Shown here: piece after piece, positions 48,470 to 60,200 of the stretch
Layout of the letters: every line of letters begins with the position of its first letter
How positions within the stretch are numbered: the stretch's first letter is position 1
NCBI RefSeq assembly: GCF_020921035.1
Contig: NC_063157.1
Coordinates: 9,398,001-9,462,000, forward strand
Source: Rhodamnia argentea
Taxonomy: Eukaryota; Streptophyta; Magnoliopsida; Myrtales; Myrtaceae
Length of the DNA: 64,000 bases
Direction: 5' to 3'
Notes under the pieces: model-generated
What the model was told of the DNA's origin: nothing
The model's input: only the letters and a program-made list of their open reading frames with translations
Database searches by the model: none
Translations under genes and position numbers: made by a program

Positions 48470-49009
48470 TCACATGGAAGCTGCCTTAGGGTTTTCATCG
48501 CAGGCGTTGCTCCTGCAAGCCGGGACAGCTTCGAACTCCTCGGCCGGCAGCTTCTCCGACAGAGCCCCGACGTAGAACTCGATCATGCCCGAGCCCGAGT
48601 CCGACTTCATACCCGTCACGGGGAGCCAGACGAAGAGCTTCTTCGCCTGGATCCCGGACACGCTGGACACCGACCCGTAGCTCAGCTTCCCGGTGATCTT
48701 CCGGTCGTAGTAGACAAGCTGGTCGAACTGCACGTAGCAGGGGCCGCGGAGTCGGATCTCGATGGCGCCGTCGTCGGAGAGGGAGTAGGACGCGACGTTG
48801 TCGGGCAGGATGCCCTTGGGGAACCCGTACCGGGGGAGGAGGTCGTGCACGTCGTCGCCGCTGCGGCCGCCACCCCCGTTGCCGCCGCCGCCGGGGTTGA
48901 CCCCGAGGGTTCTGAGGTGGAGGGAGAGGGCGGCGGAGGCGGAGACGGCGAGGAGGAGGACGAAGAAGAGGGGAGATGACGACGGAGGGAGCTTGGAGAT
49001 GGACGCCAT
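48470..49009 (-). CDS. DUF538-family secreted protein (copy 1)
   Basis: Single exon, 179 residues. Start at the ATG at 49009 (MASISKLPPSSSPLFFVLLL), which gives a clean signal peptide of about 26 residues. A Gly-rich linker (GVNPGGGGNGGGG) follows, then the DUF538 domain at about 50-165: VHDLLPRYGFPKGILPDNV, YSLSDDGAIEIRLRGPCYVQ, DRKITGKLSYGSVSSVSGI and KKLFVWLPVTGM. Plants carry many DUF538 proteins; some (SVB) affect trichomes and stress, and the fold is related to lipocalin/BPI-like barrels, but the molecular role is unsettled. The minus-strand neighbour at 51560-53259 is a second member. The tail (NACDENPKAASM) is short; a further exon is possible but not supported. Confidence 0.85.
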   Translation of the reverse strand: MASISKLPPSSSPLFFVLLLAVSASAALSLHLRTLGVNPGGGGNGGGGRSGDDVHDLLPRYGFPKGILPDNVASYSLSDDGAIEIRLRGPCYVQFDQLVYYDRKITGKLSYGSVSSVSGIQAKKLFVWLPVTGMKSDSGSGMIEFYVGALSEKLPAEEFEAVPACRSNACDENPKAASM

Positions 49010-49854
49010 TGACGGTGAGAGCTGAGGAAGCAAGAGTGGTTGAGCCGTGCAAGTTTCGACTTGCGGGACGGACCCCGCACAAGCCTTAAAAATGAAGATA
49101 CTGCTGAGTGCTGACTACCTTCGCCCGAAAATATATGTGTTTATTAAATCGAGTTTTCAAATAATATATAAAAAAAAAATTGTGATATTTTATAAATGAT
49201 TATTTAAATTAATATGCTGGATTAGATTTAATCGGATTCAAAAAGCCAGCTTTTCAGCGTACGTTCATGTCTAAGCGGTTGATTCCGAGCTTCAACTTTC
49301 GTAATCCATAATTAGGACGGGGTCGCTAATGGGCGAAATTCATCTGACAATAATCGGAGTTAAAAGGTATTTTCTTATAAGCGACAGCTTATTACTTGAA
49401 ATGATTAGTTAATAAAAAAATTATTTTATTATTAATAATTATTTATATTAAAATATTTTCGTGAACGGTGCATATATATATTTTTTCATTCATTTTGAGG
49501 GCGGCACAGGTAATATTCTTTAGAAAATAATTTTCGAATCGCTCGTTTTACGAGAAACAAACACGCTTGGAGGTCACAAAGATGAGGTTACCATGTGTTT
49601 TGCCATCATTATCGGTCTGTAAAATAGCTCTTGTTTAACTCGTATATTTCTCCGATAAAAGAAAAACCCCATGGAATTTCGATTACAATCTCGCAATGCA
49701 TTGAACTTTCGATTTTTTGGCGATCTTTGACCAAAACGTAGTCAACTTTTCAATGAACTGTTTACACGGTGAACTCTATTATCAATTTTCTACTGCCATC
49801 TCATAGCCCCAACGGGCACCTCATTTCGTCCTAAAAAAGAATAAAAAAAAATGC
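49010..49854. other. Upstream region of DUF538 copy 1
   Basis: 5' leader and promoter, then AT-rich DNA. 49490-49570 has a MITE-like end (TTTTACGAGAAACAAACACGC) similar to sequence near 6790. No gene recognised. Confidence 0.4.
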
Positions 49855-51052
49855 AGGAAAATTCTAAATAAGAATTTGAAGTGCTTTTATTTTCTAAAAA
49901 AAAAACATGAAGTGGACTTTATTTCAATGAAGAGCCCGAAATGCCCTCTTTGATTCGAAAAAAAATGGTCTAGCCAAAAGGTATTTTTATCTTTTACCGT
50001 TTTAAATTCTTTTCATTTTTTTCTAATTAAATTTTCTTTTTCTTTTCCTTTTTTCTTTCCCTCCCCTTCTCTCTCCCAGCCATCCCCGCCATAGGCGAGG
50101 GGAGCCCACACCGCCGTTGGGCGACCCTCGCTCGGGTCTGCGTTGCCCTCGCCTGGACCAGCATCAGGCAAGGGTTGCCCAGCTGGATCGCTAGACGCCG
50201 AGGATCTAGACCCGTTGCATCCTTGGTCAATACTGATCAAGTACTGAGCGGCGTATAATTTGCTGATTGCCAGGCAAAGAAAGACAAAAGGCGATTAGGG
50301 CATTGAATGACTTTGAACCAGATAAAACTTGTTCGAAATCTTTCGAGGGATACCAGCACAGGAGCGTTGGCAAGAACGGCCCTCTCTCCGCCAGCCGAAG
50401 CAGACCTTTGCTCAAGAACTGAATCCGAAGACGTGCACAGGAGTTTAAGAAGGCTTAACCCAAGTGGAATCTGAATAAACCATCCCTACATGTTGGGACG
50501 ACGGGGAACTAGAATTGCTATTTCTTCACAGACCCCTATGAAGCTCCGACATCGGCTCACGAGGCTCGCCGTTCCAAGATCCAAACTGGCCAGTATCTGA
50601 ACAAGTAACCAGAAGGACTTTCGAAAAATGGTCCTGAACTGAATGGTGGACCACTCTAAATGGATTTCATTAGTAAGGTCTGCCGGTGACCGGCCTCCGT
50701 GGCTTGGATAGTAACTAGAGTGGGACTATGGAAGAGGACCTCAGCCAAAGCCCTTCAATGATGGTAAAAGCAATTTCACTTCCACTACATCCTTCGGCGA
50801 CTCCCAAGTACGGAAAATGCATAACAGATAGGCGGCGGACATCTTCCAAACAGGGCCGGCGTTGCCTTCGCCTGAGGGGCCGGCAATGGCTGGGGGGAAA
50901 GAAAAAAAAGAAGTAGAAAACGAAAAAAAAATTAAAAACTGTAAAAGATGAAAATATCCTTTGACCAAGTCCTTTTTTTGAAATAAAAAGAGACACTTCA
51001 TATTCTTATTTGAAAAAATAAAAGCACTCCAAATCTTTATTTGAAATTTTCT
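49855..51052. mobile_element. Foldback element, family A copy 5, with unusual interior
   Basis: The left arm reads GGAAAATTCTAAATAAGAAT, then TTTGAAGTGCTTTTATTTTC, and the right arm is the inverse (GAGACACTTCATATTCTTAT; AAAGCACTCCAAATCTTTAT). Inner arms include CCCAGCCATCCCCGCCATAG facing GGCCGGCAATGGCTGGG, with GGCGAGGGGAGCCC and TTCGCCTGAGGGGCC. The middle, 50225-50850, is unlike other family A copies and has mixed composition. No transposase. Confidence 0.55.
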
Positions 51053-51559
51053 CAAAAAAAGCCCTAGTCAAATTCCGATCGACGTGAATAAATTGCAAAC
51101 ATAAAAAATTAAGAACACCGAGTAACCGACATCAAAATTCGGTAACTACATTTCACCTATGTTTCTGGCATCTAGCAATTACATAGCAAACTAAACATCG
51201 CTAATTGGCATTTAAATTCCATCCATTTATCTGACTGAACAATTGACCAGATACAAAGACATCATCCTTGTCATGGCCAAAGGCCTTTGTAGGCCTTTGC
51301 CACCAGCATGTTTTGCATTGTTCATCTCGACACTCGCGGGAGAACACTTCATCCCCGGCTAGAGAAGTCGAAATTGAGATACGGGAACACTTTACTTAAT
51401 ACATAGTCCATCCTCACGGTAACACACACCTAATCAACTTTGTTGATATTCTATCTGTATAAGCCCCTTGGTCGTAGAGGCCTGAAAATGATGCGGTTCA
51501 CAGCCGGAAAGTTCGAATTCATGATCCACCATAGGTATCCCAAAAATATCTGGGGATGC
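51053..51559. other. Spacer; includes 3' UTR of DUF538 copy 2
   Basis: AT-rich. The part adjoining 51560 should be the 3' UTR of the minus-strand gene. No other gene recognised. Confidence 0.4.
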
Positions 51560-53259
51560 CTACTCTGTGATTAGCATCTGAACATCATCATCCACCAGGG
51601 TGGAAAGCTGCCAAGGAAAATGTGATAGCACTGTCAGCATTAATACCACAACTTATGATCATAGAAAATTGGCGGGATATCAAGAACATCAAGATTGAGA
51701 GGTTAGTATTAACTTATACAGAGCATTTATTTTCAACCATCCTTCTGAAAAGATATATTACGTGAGGAGCTGGAAGACTCGCCTGCTAATCACTAACTTA
51801 AAGAGTCGAGAGAAAGCTGAGTGTTACCCTCACGCAACTTTATTTCCCAAAAGAAATGGAATGATACTTGCACAAGTCAAATCTATAAGCAACAAAGAGG
51901 CCAACTTTAAGTAGGCCTCCTCTTGCTTGGTCAGTTAAATGAAACACTGGAGGGGAAATTGGACAAACTCTTAGTCGTGTAGTTACTTATTGCATGACCA
52001 TTGACATAATCAAGTCAACTAACTGGTTGTACAAACTGCTGATAAGAGAAGAGCAGCTGCATGAATGAGATGCATCATTGGGGTCCTTCCCAGTGCTAAA
52101 ATCTGTATCGCCACTTCCAACTTATCTAAAAGCAATAAATAGAAACTGGTAAACGTGATTTTCCCTATCTCCCTCAGGATTGAACTCGCGTTGTGCCATG
52201 AACAACCCATCAGATGGCTCATGCAAATAGGTGGAATTCAATCACTTCAATACCATGCTGCAAGACATCAAAAATTGATCATGGGACAAGCAACAATTCT
52301 GTACTTAACGAGCAACCAATTCTCTAAGTACTGTTCACTGTCCGCAGGAGTACAAGCAACTGCACAATACTATCATCTTCCTATCATTAGTTCTTGTATT
52401 CCCTCAAACCAGAAGCAATTCTTTGAAAAGAGATTCATCCTTTATCGGGTAATTTCAAGGAGGAAAAGTAAACAAAAGCGAATATATCCAAAAGATGATG
52501 TTTTTTTTTCCTAAGCAAACAACTAGCAACAGCAACTACCAGTCTCAAAAGCGACACAATCAATGTAGCTTCCAAATGCCATAAGACCCATCTGAACTCG
52601 AGAAGACATCAATCAAAACCCACGAAGGAACCACTAAATCAGCCCCAAAGAAATGACAGCAGATCAATCGCAACAAGTCCGCAAAAAATTCCAAACGGCG
52701 ACACACGCATTTATGTATCCAAGCGGGTAAGCCAAACTAAATTTACCTCGAAACCTCGCTTCCACGACCCGCCGCACGAACCGGAGACCTTGTCCCGGCA
52801 GGAGCGGACGGTCTTGAACTGATCCACGTCCAGCTTCTTGTTGATGATCCCCACCTGGAAGTAGATGGAATCGGAGGGGGGGAGGTCGACCCTGATCTCG
52901 TCGACGTCAAGCCAGAAGAGGAACCTCTGCACCTGGATCCCCTTCAGGTCGGTGATGGAGCCGTAGCTGAGCTTCCCGGTGACCAGCCGGTCGTAGTAGA
53001 CCAGGTAGTCGAACTGGACGTAGCAGGGCTTGTCAAGGACGACGGAGAACTGGCCGTCGTTGGAGAGGTTGTACGATCGGACGGAGTCGGGGAGCAACCC
53101 GCTGGGGAGGCCGAACTTGGGGAGGAGCTCGTGGACGGTGGGGGGGCTGGGGCTAGGGCTAGGGTTAGGATTAGGGTTAGGGTCCGAGAGGGAAGGGGCA
53201 GGGAGGAAGGCGAGGAGGTAGACGAGGGTTAGAGAGAGAAAGAGAGAGGAACCGGCCAT
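51560..53259 (-). CDS. DUF538-family secreted protein (copy 2)
   Basis: Exon 1 is 52747-53259 and exon 2 is 51560-51607 across a 1.1 kb phase-0 GT-AG intron; 186 residues. The signal peptide is MAGSSLFLSLTLVYLLAFLP, then a DPNPNPNPSPSPSP linker coded by telomere-like repeats, then the DUF538 domain: VHELLPKFGLPSGLLPDSV, KPCYVQFDYLVYYDRL, GKLSYGSITDLKGIQVQRF. The end of exon 1 carries CRDKVSGSCGGSWKR and exon 2 gives DDDVQMLITE, a tail typical of this subgroup. An in-frame upstream ATG at 53325 would add 22 residues before the signal peptide; the downstream one is preferred because it leaves the signal peptide at the N-terminus. Function unknown beyond likely secretion. Confidence 0.85.
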
Positions 53260-55176
53260 TGGAGGACTGTTTGGTGGACGGATTGAGAGAGAGAGATTGG
53301 TGGGAATGATCGATGAATTGACCATGTCCGCTGGATTTATGGGGCGAGGAGATGCTGTCGTGTGAGGTTTTTAATGGGGACGAGTCAAAGTGGTGTGATG
53401 ACGAAGAAGACAAACCAGACGGCACGTGTCACCGTCCACGAATATTCCACGCCGGCCATGGACCGTGACCCCCAGGCCATGGACCAGGCACAACAGCCCA
53501 CGAGCGATCCGATACGGCCGGACACATGATCGAAGACGGCCAGGCGCCGCTCTCGATATTCCTGGACAATCTAGAATCGCCCGGCGGGGCGGGGCGGGGC
53601 ATGCAATGATTCAGCCATAGGGGGAGATGGAGAGTCCAACGAGAGACAATCCATGTAAAAACAAAGCCTACAAATCTAAACGCCTAAGATAAGACATATG
53701 AGATAAGGGGAAAAGGACGAGGGCTACGGAACTCAGGCGTCTCCATTCTTGTACAAGAAAGGAGGCGAGCAATAGTAATATTTCTCTCCCACGAATTGCT
53801 CTCCCTACTATTTTTCCCCGCGATTCAAGTGGGTTAGTGAGCATGAGCAATCAATCGATCGATCCTTGGGCAAGGGTTGACTTAAACGATCCATCGATCC
53901 CAAAGAGCCTAAGTTGCCGGATGGTCTTGATTCTGACCACTGGCCCATGACATTACGCATCTAATGGTTCAAGTTTTATTACCAATTCAATTTTTTTAAG
54001 GAGAAAACAAATCATTATTTTATATTGAGATAAGCGTATTGAAATTCCTAAAATTTATTGCGAAAGTACAAATGAGTTCTCTATTTAATTATTTATGAGG
54101 TTGTCTAGACTTAATTGCATTTTTTTTTTAAGTTCTAAAACTTAATTGCACTTTTACGGCGAGTTTTATGACTTTTAATGTACTTATCCTTTATATTTAT
54201 CTCTGCGAAGTTGGCATCTTACAATAGATATTTTCCATGTACGAGTGATAATCGACTAATTAAAATACGATAACATATGTACATTTAAATACATATTTTA
54301 TTCATAGCGATATAATATCCTATCTAATTATATGTTAAAAGGGTTTAGAGATGCCAAATACCTCACACCTCCCATTTTCAATGCTTTCTTTGATCATTCA
54401 TATCAATTTGTCTCCCATCCCCCCCTCCTCTTCCTCTATCTTGTTGGTTTTCATGTTAAGCTTTCACTTCTTTCTACGACTCTTTAGTGTTTTAGACAAA
54501 GATCTAAACGGATTTATTTTAAGACACGGAGATCGTGTTGAGCTGATTTGGTAACGTTATAGCTATATGGAGTAATTCTCGGCTTAATTTCCTTAAAAAG
54601 TGCCAACTTTAAATAGGGTCTCAATTTTGGTCAGATCATTTTTTTTTTTTTTAGTATCGTAAGAAAAGCGCAAACTTTTTGTAAAATCCGGCACTCATTA
54701 ACGTTCGGTCCATTAATACCGTCAAAGGCCCGTAATGTTGTAGAAAAATAACGTGTCTTGTTAACGTTCGGTCAAATGATGTTATTAAAGGTCCGTCATG
54801 TGGGTGTAACATGTCGATTCCACGTCACCCGAATTTATCGAGCAAGACACACTCAATCAGTATATATCAAAAAGGATAAGAAGGGATGATCGATGCTGAC
54901 CGACCCCCCCCCTTGGACATCATTATCAGTACTACACGCAAAAAGGAGTGTTCAATTTGAGCCATAACTACTGATCATTTTGAACGAGCCTGCTGCCGGA
55001 GCTCCATCAATGTGCTAGTGCGAGCAGAGCTAGGATAATCCTATATTGAGATACGGGAGCCTACGCCGCGGATGAACTGTGGAGGACCGACCGAGGCGTT
55101 CGAACCCATGATGAAATACTGCGCGGCTCGGCGAGCTGCCGCGTTCGCTGGCCGGACACATTTGACTCGTGGGTGG

Positions 55177-55180
<4 letters not shown>
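53260..55180. other. Intergenic DNA between divergent genes
   Basis: 53260-53420 is the leader/promoter of DUF538 copy 2. 53450-53540 has GGCCATGGACC twice (CGGCCATGGACCGTGACC and GGCCATGGACCAGGC). 54030-54195 is a family C repeat end (CTTAATTGCACTTTTACGGC ... CACTTATCC). 54600-54830 has a repeated GTTAACGTTCGGTC / TTAACGTTCGGTCC with CCGTC pieces, probably an old element. No gene recognised. Confidence 0.45.

Positions 55181-55210
<30 letters not shown>
55181..55210. repeat. (GA)n microsatellite before the SF1-like gene
   Basis: A run of about 14 GA units, near the presumed transcription start of the SF1-like gene. Confidence 0.85.
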
Positions 55211-55212
<2 letters not shown>

Positions 55213-55319
55213 GTCTTGGGCTATGAAGAAGCCCAAAGTCAAGAAAGTTGGGAGGGCCCGCTCTGAATGATGCCCTAAACGAAAGAATATCGGGATTGAT
55301 AGGAATAACCCAGAAACCC

Positions 55320-57252
55320 TCTTCCTCTATTCGTAGAGAGAAGCATCTCCACTTCAACGCACCCAAACTCCCTCAATCGTCAGCGACTCTTCTGCGAAGC
55401 TGTGAATGCTGGGCTCGGCGTGGATCGGCATCTCTCCCTTCCTCCATCAGGAGCATCTCGTCAGGTACGTTTCATTGTAGTTCCAGCCGCGCGATTGATT
55501 CCCAGTGATTTTTTTTGTACCCTCTGTCACTGAAGGCTTCTCCGATGTCTTACGTGGTGCGGGAGTGTTCCGACAGTCTTCAGGTTTGAGCAGTGGCTGT
55601 AAGGACATTGAATTAGTTCCCTCCGGCTGTGTTCGGAATTACCCTGAACTGGGAATGTGAAATTTCGGGGCTTGTTTATCGGTTAGGAGTCCCTTTGTCG
55701 AAATTTGAGTGGCGGTATTAGTCATGGCTTGATGAACGTGTTTTAACTGGCCGAGCGGTGCACTTTCTGTTGATTTGTGTTATCAATTTCGATGGGCTAG
55801 TCTTAGTGGGTTAAGCTGTTTGTATCTTTTTATGAGGCAACGCGTTGTCAGAGGTACTGATGTGGATTGGGACCTGGGAGCATGACTCGATGTAGAGAAT
55901 GATTTGAGAAAAAGTAGCTGTGGATATTATTGCTTGCTTTGCTTGTTTGCACATATTTTGTGATTGGCTTGAATGAATTTAAAAAAAACTTTGCTAGGGT
56001 CTTGCGTGTTTGTGATATATTGTGAATTTGCAACTCCACCTTTTATTCCTTTTTTCGCAGGACTTCATTGTTCGTAGGGTAGAATAAGCACACTTGAGTA
56101 GCTGACCTTCACGTATGACTCGATTATTGTCACTTTTGCAATCACCACTTCTATATGTAGATTTTGCCTATGGCCAACGGATGAGAAGTAGTAGGGATGT
56201 TTCTGGGGCACTCTTTCAATTGATTACTACGTGTCCTCCAACATGAAAAATGCTTGAGCTAGAATTAGATGTTTCTTAAACAATTGCTGGCCTAGGAAAG
56301 AACTCCTGGTCCACAACTCTTTTCAATTGTTAATCATCGATAAGCTAAAGATTCCTTCCAATCCCCTTGCTTGTCTGGATGGATTTGGTTGTGCTTTTAC
56401 TTTTTCAGTTTGTAATATGGGGGGGGGGGAGAGAGGGAAAAAAAAGAGGGTTTTTTTTTTTCGGGGGGGGGGGGGGGGGAGGCAATCACAAGTGGATGGA
56501 AGAAATACAGCATTGCTGTAGGTTAAGGGCAAGAATATCATTTTTGGGACACTATGGATTTTCTGAAATCACAGATTGACCTAGGACTCTTCCGCTAATA
56601 GCACTTGTTACTAAGTAACCACATGATTAGTAATTGGAACGCTGATGTATGTCCAGAGCCCAACTAGGAATAATAGTATAGTAATAGTGTTCGGGTTTGG
56701 TGATAGGAAAACTTAAAAGTTGTTGCAAGTTTTTCTGAATCTGATATATTTATATTTGTATACATGCGTATGTATTTGTGTGAGCAGTACACCTGAAGGG
56801 GGGAAAAGTGGGTGCCTGTACAAATACAAACAACACCCCCATCACATGATTGCAAGCCTCATTTGGATTAAGATGTGTCAGTTGTACATTATATCTACAA
56901 AAGAAAAAAAAATAGTGTCCTATCAAATGAGTGCTCATTTTGGTAGTTTTAGCACCTTCTTTGAGATGTAAAACAAGAGTTTCTCAACTCGCATTTCTTT
57001 TTAGCTTGAGAGAATGAGCCATCCATTTCCTTGAAAGGGTCCTGAATAGAGGAATTCCGTTTCCAATGTCTTGAACCTGTAGGAATACTGGCTTTACAGT
57101 TCTTTTTCTTTGACTGTATAAGTGATTTGTCTATCTTGGTACTGTATGAAAAAATTTGCAAGGTGAATTAAGTTGAAGTCTTTTGAGTGCTACCATCTTA
57201 TGGCTTTTTTTTTTTTTTTTCAATAGACTCCAGTTCTTCCTTAGGAGACAGA
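55320..57252 (+). other. Non-coding first exon and first intron of the SF1-like gene (inferred)
   Basis: A splice donor GTCAG|GTACGT at 55464/55465 follows a CT-rich leader-like stretch. The first coding exon has an acceptor (CAATAG) ending at 57226, 26 bp before the ATG. This suggests a non-coding exon 1 ending at 55464 and a 1.76 kb intron. The intron has homopolymer tracts (G and T runs at 56419-56480). The transcript start is not determined. Confidence 0.5.
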
Positions 57253-60200
57253 ATGAACATGAAGGTTGACCAGTCATCTGATATTGAACCTGCTGGATTA
57301 AAGATGGGAGGGGCTTCAGCAGCATCAACATCTAGCCCCAAGGTCTCCATGTTCAAGAAATCTGGTTTTGTCATTCCAAAAAACAAGTTATCAGGTTCAA
57401 TGGTTCCCATCTTTAGAGGAAATAAGAAGCTGGGTGGTGGTGATACAGCTAGTGAGGAAAGTGGCAAACAGGGGCAGAGGAAAACAAAATGGGGACCTGA
57501 CTTGACCCAAGATGCTGCAGTCAGGAGAGCAAGAGCCTTGGCCTATCAGGTATTGCAGAACATATGTGTTGATGATTGTTGTAATCTTCTCGAATTGATT
57601 AATCTGAAGTACTTGCATAACTTGTATAGGAAGTGCGTATTTGAGTACTCATTTAACTTCAGTGCTTCTCATTCTCCTAAACCCCACTTTGGAAGAGATA
57701 TCTTTGAAGATTTCAATAGCATTTATGGAAGTAGGGTTGGAGTTACATATCACATCTCAGAAAGTAAACAAGAAGAAAAGCCATGCTTGTTTTATCTCCT
57801 TAAACTGATTTATTTGACATACTTGCATATATTTTGTCAGAAGTGTGCATTTGTCCACATTTAACTTCTACACTTCGCAGCCCCAAAACTCTCATCATGC
57901 TATTAAAGATTCTAATTCTATTACTGAGAGTGGGTTGGAATCTAGCCAACACATCTAAGTGAGAGAAGATGACTTGTTCCTGCGGAAATTGAGCATTTCC
58001 TTTTCTAGTTGGTGATGTGTTGGCATTATCCACGTGAGAAGTACACATGAAAGTTTCCTATTCCAGGTGCCACTAAGTGATATTGCTGCCTGTATGATGG
58101 CACAATTTTGAGCAGACTCGGGTGGACCAAATTACAAAACAACTAGGGTCGGGAATTTTGGAGATTGATGAGAATCTGGAATCACTGTCAGCAGCTGAAC
58201 AGCCTTGTGAAAGATCTTTTAATCATGTCCTTGACAGAGAGGTATGTGTCGACTTGCTTATGTGGTGATTTAAAATCCCTTTGTTAGTTGCACTCTAACA
58301 CTTCTCTTCATTTGTATGAAGTCGACAAAATTGTTGGAGCTTGAAAAGCGGGAAGCTATAGGTCTGGTTAAGAGAATCCCTTTTGGTGCATGCTATCTTC
58401 TGCTTCTATACAGATTGATCATGTTGTTCATTTGTAACAGGCGAAATCCTCAAGTTAAATGCAAGTTTCAAGGCACCACCTGATTATAAACCCCTGTTGA
58501 AAGAGGACAGAGTGCTCATTCCTGTAAGTTTGTGCGGTGTGCGCGTTTTTCCAGCCATTCCCGTTCTCGATACATTCGACCAAGCTTCTGTTATATATGG
58601 AGTGTATGTGTGAGCGTGCATGCGCTTGAACATATAGACATTGGCCAGAAGTGGATGTTCCAAGGCCCCTCTCAAGAATGATTACTCATTTTTCATTAAG
58701 TGCTGGTGCAATATATGCTACTTAGACTGTCCATCTAAACATGAAACTGCTGCTTTAAAAGCTAGGGTTGATCGGTTCTGGGTGGTTAAGTCCTCGGCCT
58801 GGAACTGGGAACCAACCGTATGGCTCCCGGTTCCAATATTTAGGAACCATGTACTGGACCAGTAAGGACTGTTCCGGTCCTGTTCTTCGGAAACGGGAGT
58901 AAGCACATTTATCCACCTTTTGTTCTCTAAATGGTCTTAAGAGTAAAAACGGCATCGTGTCTTTTTCCTTTCAGATCGATATGGAACACCTTTTTAGGAT
59001 GAATAAAAGTACAAAAGACAAAATAGAGATCCCACGTCAATAAGGAAGCAGACATGCTACCTTTTTGCTTTATAAGATAACTAAAAGTTAAAAAAAAAAA
59101 AATAGAGCCCAAGTGTGAGATCCCATGTCGACTAGCGGGAGTTCCTAATAGTTTATTTATTACTGTAATGTACTCAGGGCTCTTAGATAAAAAAAGACAA
59201 ATTTAAGGTGTTGAACAGCGCTGGTTCCAAAAAATTGGAACCGGACCGGTTCCGGCCAGAACCACCCAGAATTGGCCGGTTTGGTCCAGTTTCTGGGTTG
59301 GATGGGAACTGGTGCTCACCCCTATAAATAGCTGATTGGAGCAGTACAAATCCCAAATATTTGACAGAAATTTAAGAAAATGTTCCCTTTGTCAAGCCAA
59401 TTTCCTATATCAAGTGTTATCTTGTTTTGACAGGTAAAGGAGTATCCTGGATACAATTTCATTGGCTTGATCTTTGGGCCTGGAGGTGATAATCGAAAGA
59501 GACTAGAAAAGGTAAAAGAGAATTTGATGTTACACTATGTGAACACTTGTGGATCTCTCAGGATTTGTAAAATCGATGGAACTAAGTGCATGTGAATCTT
59601 TATGTAGGAAACTGGAGCTAAGATACAGGTGTATGCTGTCAAGTCTGGGACCAGGGATAAGGTAAGTTGTTTGGAATTACTATCTGTCGTCATCATTAAG
59701 ATATGCACCGTGATATTTATCTCAGCGGTTAGAAGTTGAAGATTTAACATTAGTTTTGACAGAGCTGCATTGATGGCCTTATTTCATTTTTCTGCAGGGT
59801 GAAATGATTTCAGCTGATGGAAATGATTCCCAGGGTTCTTTTGAAGAAATAAATGTGCATATATCTGCTGATACATTTGAGAAAGTTGATGCAGCAATGT
59901 CCGTCATTGAATTGCTAGTAACATCTGTATCTGTGAGTTTCATTTGTTTTATATTTCGTTACAATCCTTGTTGTTCAGTATGTGAAGCTTTACCTTTTCA
60001 TATCATGTGTGCTCTGCCATTCTTTTGTCTGGTTGTGTTGTGGTGATTCTGTAGCTTTATGTGTAGGGTAATCCTGCTGCTGCTTCTACAACATCTGCTT
60101 CGAGTCCAGCTGAGAGCAAGAATGTCCCCAGTTATTTAAACTCATCTTCTGTGGACGCTGTTCCAGTAACAAGTCGGGGACACCTTGAAGATTTTATGGG

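Noticed and set aside
53260..53325. An upstream in-frame ATG extending DUF538 copy 2 by 22 residues
   Set aside because: It would bury the signal peptide behind a polar leader; the ATG at 53259 fits the family.
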